From MED-G116 sp038107835 (GTDB lineage: Bacteria > Pseudomonadota > Alphaproteobacteria > Puniceispirillales > Puniceispirillaceae): a stretch of 18,561 bases of DNA. Shown here one piece after another: positions 15,484 through 18,561 of the stretch. The notes beneath the pieces are model-generated. The model was not told the origin of the DNA, did not search any database, and worked only from the letters and a program-made list of their open reading frames with translations. The stretch spans positions 1 through 18,561 of the forward strand of contig JAYNHH010000040.1 of assembly GCA_038107835.1 (NCBI GenBank). Reading direction: 5' to 3'. Each line of letters begins with the position of its first letter. The first letter of the stretch is position 1. The translations under genes and the position numbers were made by a program.

Positions 15484-16782
15484 TTATGACTTGATTTTTC
15501 GGGCTGCAGCTTTGAAACCCTGTTCGAAATCGGCAATGATATCGCTGACATCCTCCAGCCCGACCGAAAGCCTGATCATATCGTCGGAAAGACCACCCTC
15601 GAGCATGGCCTCAGCTGAAATATGCGAATGTGTTGTGCTTGCAGGGTGGATGACGAGGGTCTTCGCATCGCCAACATTGGCCAGGTGCGAGGCCAAATCG
15701 ACAGCCTCGATGAAGGCCTTGCCAGCGTTGCGCCCCCCTTTCAGGCCAAAGACGATAATCGAGCCGGCACCACGTGGCAGCATCTTCTTGACCAACTCGT
15801 GGCTTGGATGATCGGCAAGCATTGGGTGGCGGACCCAGGCCACCGCGTCGTGGCCGTTTAGGAACGCAAGCAGCTCTGCTGTATTGTCCATATGTTTTTG
15901 CATCCGCAACGGCAGGGTTTCAAGACCCTGCAGAATATGGAAAGCATTGGTTGGAGACATCGAAGGGCCAAAATTATACATGCCCTCGGCGCGGAATTTT
16001 GCGGTGAAGGCGGCCGGGCCAAATTCCTCGAAGAAATTGATTTCGTTCATCGCATAATGTGGGCCGGCGATTGTCGGGAATTTGTCATTCTGGTCCCAAT
16101 TGAAATTGCCACCGTCAACCACCGCGCCGCCGATTGCAATGCCATGTCCACCCATCCATTTTGTCAGGGAGTGAATGATGATATTCGCCCCGAGCTCGAT
16201 TGGCTTGAGCAGCCATGGTGTGTTGAAGGTGCAGTCGAGCATTAACGGTACGCTGGCCTTGGCAGTGATTTTTGCCACCGCCTCAACATCCATGACATCG
16301 AGACCCGGATTGCCGATAACCTCGCCAAAGACGATTTTTGTGTTTGGCTGAATGGCCGCTTCGATTGCTGCCAAATCATCTGGTGCGACAAAAGTAGTGG
16401 TGATGCCGAATCTGGGCAGGGTGTTTTCCAGTAGATTGATATTCGCCCCATACATGCGCGACGAGGCAACGATATGATCGCCGGCAGAGCAGATCGTCAT
16501 TACAGCCGTTGTCAATGCCGCCATGCCGGATGCCGTGGCAGTCGCCGCAACACCGCCGTCAAGGGCGGCGACACGTTGTTCAAGCACGGCAACAGTTGGG
16601 TTCGAGATGCGTGTATAGAGATGGCCGCCAAGTTCCATATTGTACAGAGCGGCAGCATGCTCACTGTCCTTGAATACATAGGAAGTTGTCTGGTGAATTG
16701 GCACCGCCCGTGATCCGTGAACCGGATCGGGGACATGACCTGCATGCAGGCTCAGGGTATCAAATTTGTAATCGCCACTCAT
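15484..16782 (-). CDS. metY: O-acetylhomoserine sulfhydrylase-like PLP enzyme (Cys/Met metabolism family)
   Basis: A 432-residue PLP-dependent enzyme of the cystathionine gamma-synthase superfamily, closest in length and motifs to O-acetylhomoserine sulfhydrylases, which make homocysteine from sulfide or methionine from methanethiol. The N-terminal LHAGHVPDPVHGSRAVPIHQ, YTRISNPT (56-63) and ATASGMAAL form the cofactor and substrate pocket. HSLTKWMGGHG gives the Schiff-base lysine K208. The Asp of the usual VDNTF motif is kept as LDCTFNTP, with Cys in place of Asn. AGGAAGG lies 9 nt before the ATG at 16782 and directly abuts the ATG at 16791, so the shorter start is preferred. It heads a tight minus-strand trio with the alpha/beta hydrolase and the FadN-type gene. 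The gene symbol is by family resemblance; a gamma-lyase activity cannot be excluded. Confidence 0.8.
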   Translation of the reverse strand: MSGDYKFDTLSLHAGHVPDPVHGSRAVPIHQTTSYVFKDSEHAAALYNMELGGHLYTRISNPTVAVLEQRVAALDGGVAATATASGMAALTTAVMTICSAGDHIVASSRMYGANINLLENTLPRFGITTTFVAPDDLAAIEAAIQPNTKIVFGEVIGNPGLDVMDVEAVAKITAKASVPLMLDCTFNTPWLLKPIELGANIIIHSLTKWMGGHGIAIGGAVVDGGNFNWDQNDKFPTIAGPHYAMNEINFFEEFGPAAFTAKFRAEGMYNFGPSMSPTNAFHILQGLETLPLRMQKHMDNTAELLAFLNGHDAVAWVRHPMLADHPSHELVKKMLPRGAGSIIVFGLKGGRNAGKAFIEAVDLASHLANVGDAKTLVIHPASTTHSHISAEAMLEGGLSDDMIRLSVGLEDVSDIIADFEQGFKAAARKIKS

Positions 16783-16791
16783 CTTGTCCAT

Positions 16792-16798
16792 CCTTCCT
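16792..16798 (-). promoter_or_regulatory. Ribosome binding site deciding the MetY-like start
   Basis: AGGAAGG on the minus strand abuts the ATG at 16791 with no spacer but is 9 nt from the in-frame ATG at 16782, which supports the latter. Confidence 0.5.
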
Positions 16799-16865
16799 CG
16801 TCAAGAGCAGGAAATTCGCCCTGTTTTTTGCCGTTTTGCCGCCATCAAGTCAATCGCTGCCATGC

Positions 16866-17882
16866 TTACATTGGCGAGAAGAATGCAATGCCGTCCTTTG
16901 TCGATTTCGTCATTTTGGTGCGGGTAACGAGATGATTGAGATGGGCCCTTGCCTCACAACTGGCGAAATATATTTCATGATCGGTCAATTCGAAGGGGAA
17001 CAATAGTGCCATGGCGTCACTTGTTGTCAGCGGTGCGCCAGCATCCAGCAATTGCCCAAGGCGGGATTCGTGATGCGCAATCAGTTGACGCGCGCGGGGC
17101 GCGCCACCGTAAAAGGGCCAATCATGGCCGGGAATGACCAACCAGTCGTCGTCAAGCCCACACATTTCTTCCAGATATGAAAAGTAATCTGCCAGAACAT
17201 CATGATCCGGGTTGCGCAGGGCCACCGAGATATTCGGTGAAATCCGCGGCAACAGAAAATCAACACCGATATAGAGATGACGTGTGTGGTCCATCAGGCT
17301 CATATGACCCGGTGAATGACCAGCATCAAACCGTACCGTCCAGGTACCAGCTGTGGTCTGGAAGCCAAGGCCCGGTTTGACAATCTGAACCTCGGGCAAA
17401 TCCCCGACAAGGGTCCGGAAATAGTTGCCACGATCGCGGCGGCGACCAACACCGATGTTGCCAAGCCCAAAATTGGCATAGGCACCACCGCCTATATCCG
17501 CCGCCTCTTTGTCGCTGTAACCAAGAAGCAGGGCCGTCTCCTCATATTCTCTGGCACCCATGAAAACAGGTGCACCGGTGATGCGCGCCAAGGTGCCGGC
17601 ATATCCAACGTGATCGGCATGGTGGTGTGACACGATGATGCCGGCAATCGGCTTTCGCGCCTGCAGCTGTGCCAGAATGGCTGGCCATTGCGTGGCATTG
17701 CTTTCTGCATTGATCCCGCAATCAAGCAGCAACCACCCCTCTGCCGTTTCAAGGGCAAACAGATTTATATGATTGAGCCGGAAAGGCAGGGTGAAGCGGA
17801 ACCAGAAAAGATCATCGGCCAGTTGCCTGATCTGGCCATCCTGCGGCGCAATTACATCAAGGGGGATCATGTCGTTGCTCAT
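16866..17882 (-). CDS. MBL-fold metallo-hydrolase
   Basis: A 338-residue metallo-beta-lactamase-fold hydrolase with a full binuclear metal set: SHHHADHVG (H86, H88, D90, H91), HSPGHMSL (H193), IGVDFL (D208) and IPGHDWPF (H253). The C-terminal 70 or so residues look like the winged-helix tail common in LACTB2-like and related MBL hydrolases. Such enzymes hydrolyse thioesters, lactones or nucleic acids; this one's substrate is unknown. The ATG at 17882 shares an ATGA with the stop codon of trmL, and AAGGA lies a few bases upstream, so translation is probably coupled. No signal peptide is visible. The 83-nt gap to the MetY-like gene could contain a further promoter, but I could not find a good pair. 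Confidence 0.84.
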   Translation of the reverse strand: MSNDMIPLDVIAPQDGQIRQLADDLFWFRFTLPFRLNHINLFALETAEGWLLLDCGINAESNATQWPAILAQLQARKPIAGIIVSHHHADHVGYAGTLARITGAPVFMGAREYEETALLLGYSDKEAADIGGGAYANFGLGNIGVGRRRDRGNYFRTLVGDLPEVQIVKPGLGFQTTAGTWTVRFDAGHSPGHMSLMDHTRHLYIGVDFLLPRISPNISVALRNPDHDVLADYFSYLEEMCGLDDDWLVIPGHDWPFYGGAPRARQLIAHHESRLGQLLDAGAPLTTSDAMALLFPFELTDHEIYFASCEARAHLNHLVTRTKMTKSTKDGIAFFSPM

Positions 17883-18385
17883 TCGGTGTCCTTTGGCTGG
17901 CCAGACAATGAAGGTGGCGGCGTCACACTGCCGGCAAAGTCGCATTGCCGCCATGCCTCATAGATCACAATGGAAACGGCATTGCTCAAATTGAGGCTAC
18001 GGTTGCCAGCCAGCATTGGCAGGCGAATCTTTCTGTCATCAGCAAATATGCCGTGAACAGCATCTGGCAGGCCTGTCGTCTCGGCACCGAACAGAAAAGC
18101 ACTGTTCGGACCGTAGGTCGGTTGATCATGGTTCTGGCTGGCAAATTTTGTGACCGCAAAAATCTCCGGTTGATGAAGACTCAAACGGCATTCATCAAGA
18201 CTGTCATATTCTGTTACCAGCGCCATCTCGTGATAATCCAGGCCAGCACGGCGAACAGCTTTTTCATCAAGGTCAAAGCCAAGAGGACGAATCAGATGAA
18301 GGCGGGAACCCGTATTGGCGCAAAGCCGGATAATGTTACCTGTGTTTGGCGGAATCTGTGGCGTGAATAAAATGATATCAAACAT
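17879..18385 (-). CDS. trmL: tRNA (cytidine(34)-2'-O)-methyltransferase
   Basis: A 168-residue SPOUT-class methyltransferase that 2'-O-methylates the wobble base of certain leucine tRNAs. The N-terminus FDIILFTPQIPPNTGNIIRL, the RAGLDYHE segment, FLFGAETTGLP and the knot-forming RLPM...RSLNLSNAVSIVIYEAWRQ are the characteristic motifs in order. Typical TrmL is about 155 residues; here a short proline-rich tail (TPPPSLSGQP) follows. The ATG at 18385 fits the family N-terminus although only a weak ACGAG precedes it. An upstream in-frame ATG (18493) would add 36 unlike residues and is not favoured. It overlaps the MBL-fold gene by 4 nt. Confidence 0.9.
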   Translation of the reverse strand: MFDIILFTPQIPPNTGNIIRLCANTGSRLHLIRPLGFDLDEKAVRRAGLDYHEMALVTEYDSLDECRLSLHQPEIFAVTKFASQNHDQPTYGPNSAFLFGAETTGLPDAVHGIFADDRKIRLPMLAGNRSLNLSNAVSIVIYEAWRQCDFAGSVTPPPSLSGQPKDTE

Positions 18386-18561
18386 CTCGTAATAATGATC
18401 AGTCCAGTTTTGCCAAATCTTGGATAATGCCAGAGTCGCAGCTACACACCACCGCAAAAGAGGAGAGGATGGTGCCACCCACAGTGTAGCCATATTGCCG
18501 GGGTGTCGCAGTGTTTTTCCAGTGCCATCAGTAAATTTTAGCGCGGGAAAGCGAAGCGTTA
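18386..18561. other. Upstream region of trmL, no gene identified
   Basis: These 176 nt to the right edge hold no convincing coding frame on either strand. A TACACT preceded by TATGGC on the minus strand could be an extended -10 for trmL, but no matching -35 is clear. Confidence 0.3.

Noticed and set aside
16801..16835. A CAGG/CCTG hairpin followed by T6 on the plus strand, resembling a terminator.
   Set aside because: The stem is only 4 bp, and it faces the plus strand where no gene ends nearby.

Overview
The window looks like chromosomal DNA of a marine-type alphaproteobacterium (for example SAR116-like or Rhodobacterales-like). This rests on the gene families present: FAD/GcvT demethylating dehydrogenases, an MttB homologue, a DmdC-like acyl-CoA dehydrogenase and an alphaproteobacterial-looking TrmL. 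Base composition is moderate and coding density is high. The taxonomic placement is inference. I found no rRNA, tRNA, insertion sequence, phage gene or CRISPR array.

Layout. Left edge: a spermidine-synthase-like methyltransferase (minus strand) is divergent from a small DUF983 membrane protein (plus strand). Next comes a compact plus-strand cluster from about 1.5 to 12.25 kb: an XRE/cupin regulator, two tandem FAD-dependent dehydrogenases with C-terminal GcvT domains (dimethylglycine/sarcosine dehydrogenase type), a non-pyrrolysine MttB-family methyltransferase, a sulfatase/phosphonate monoester hydrolase-like enzyme and a DmdC-like acyl-CoA dehydrogenase. Gaps are 4 to 72 nt. A perfect TATAAT overlaps an 11-bp-arm palindrome just upstream of the regulator, as expected for an autoregulated operon promoter. 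Convergent with this cluster, separated by 36 nt, is a minus-strand set read from the right end: trmL and an MBL-fold hydrolase (ATGA overlap), then an O-acetylhomoserine sulfhydrylase-like enzyme (MetY), an alpha/beta hydrolase and a FadN-type 3-hydroxyacyl-CoA dehydrogenase/enoyl-CoA hydratase fusion.

How the genes may work together (inference). The plus-strand cluster reads as a catabolic operon for a small N-methylated (betaine-like) compound, possibly delivered as a sulfate or phosphonate ester. The hydrolase would release the substrate, the MttB homologue would remove a methyl group from the quaternary nitrogen, and the two GcvT-type dehydrogenases would oxidise successive N-methyl groups and pass them to tetrahydrofolate. 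The acyl-CoA dehydrogenase, and perhaps the FadN-type fusion on the opposite strand, would handle the carbon chain. No corrinoid protein, transporter or CoA ligase is encoded here, so the pathway would need partners elsewhere. The substrate is unknown.
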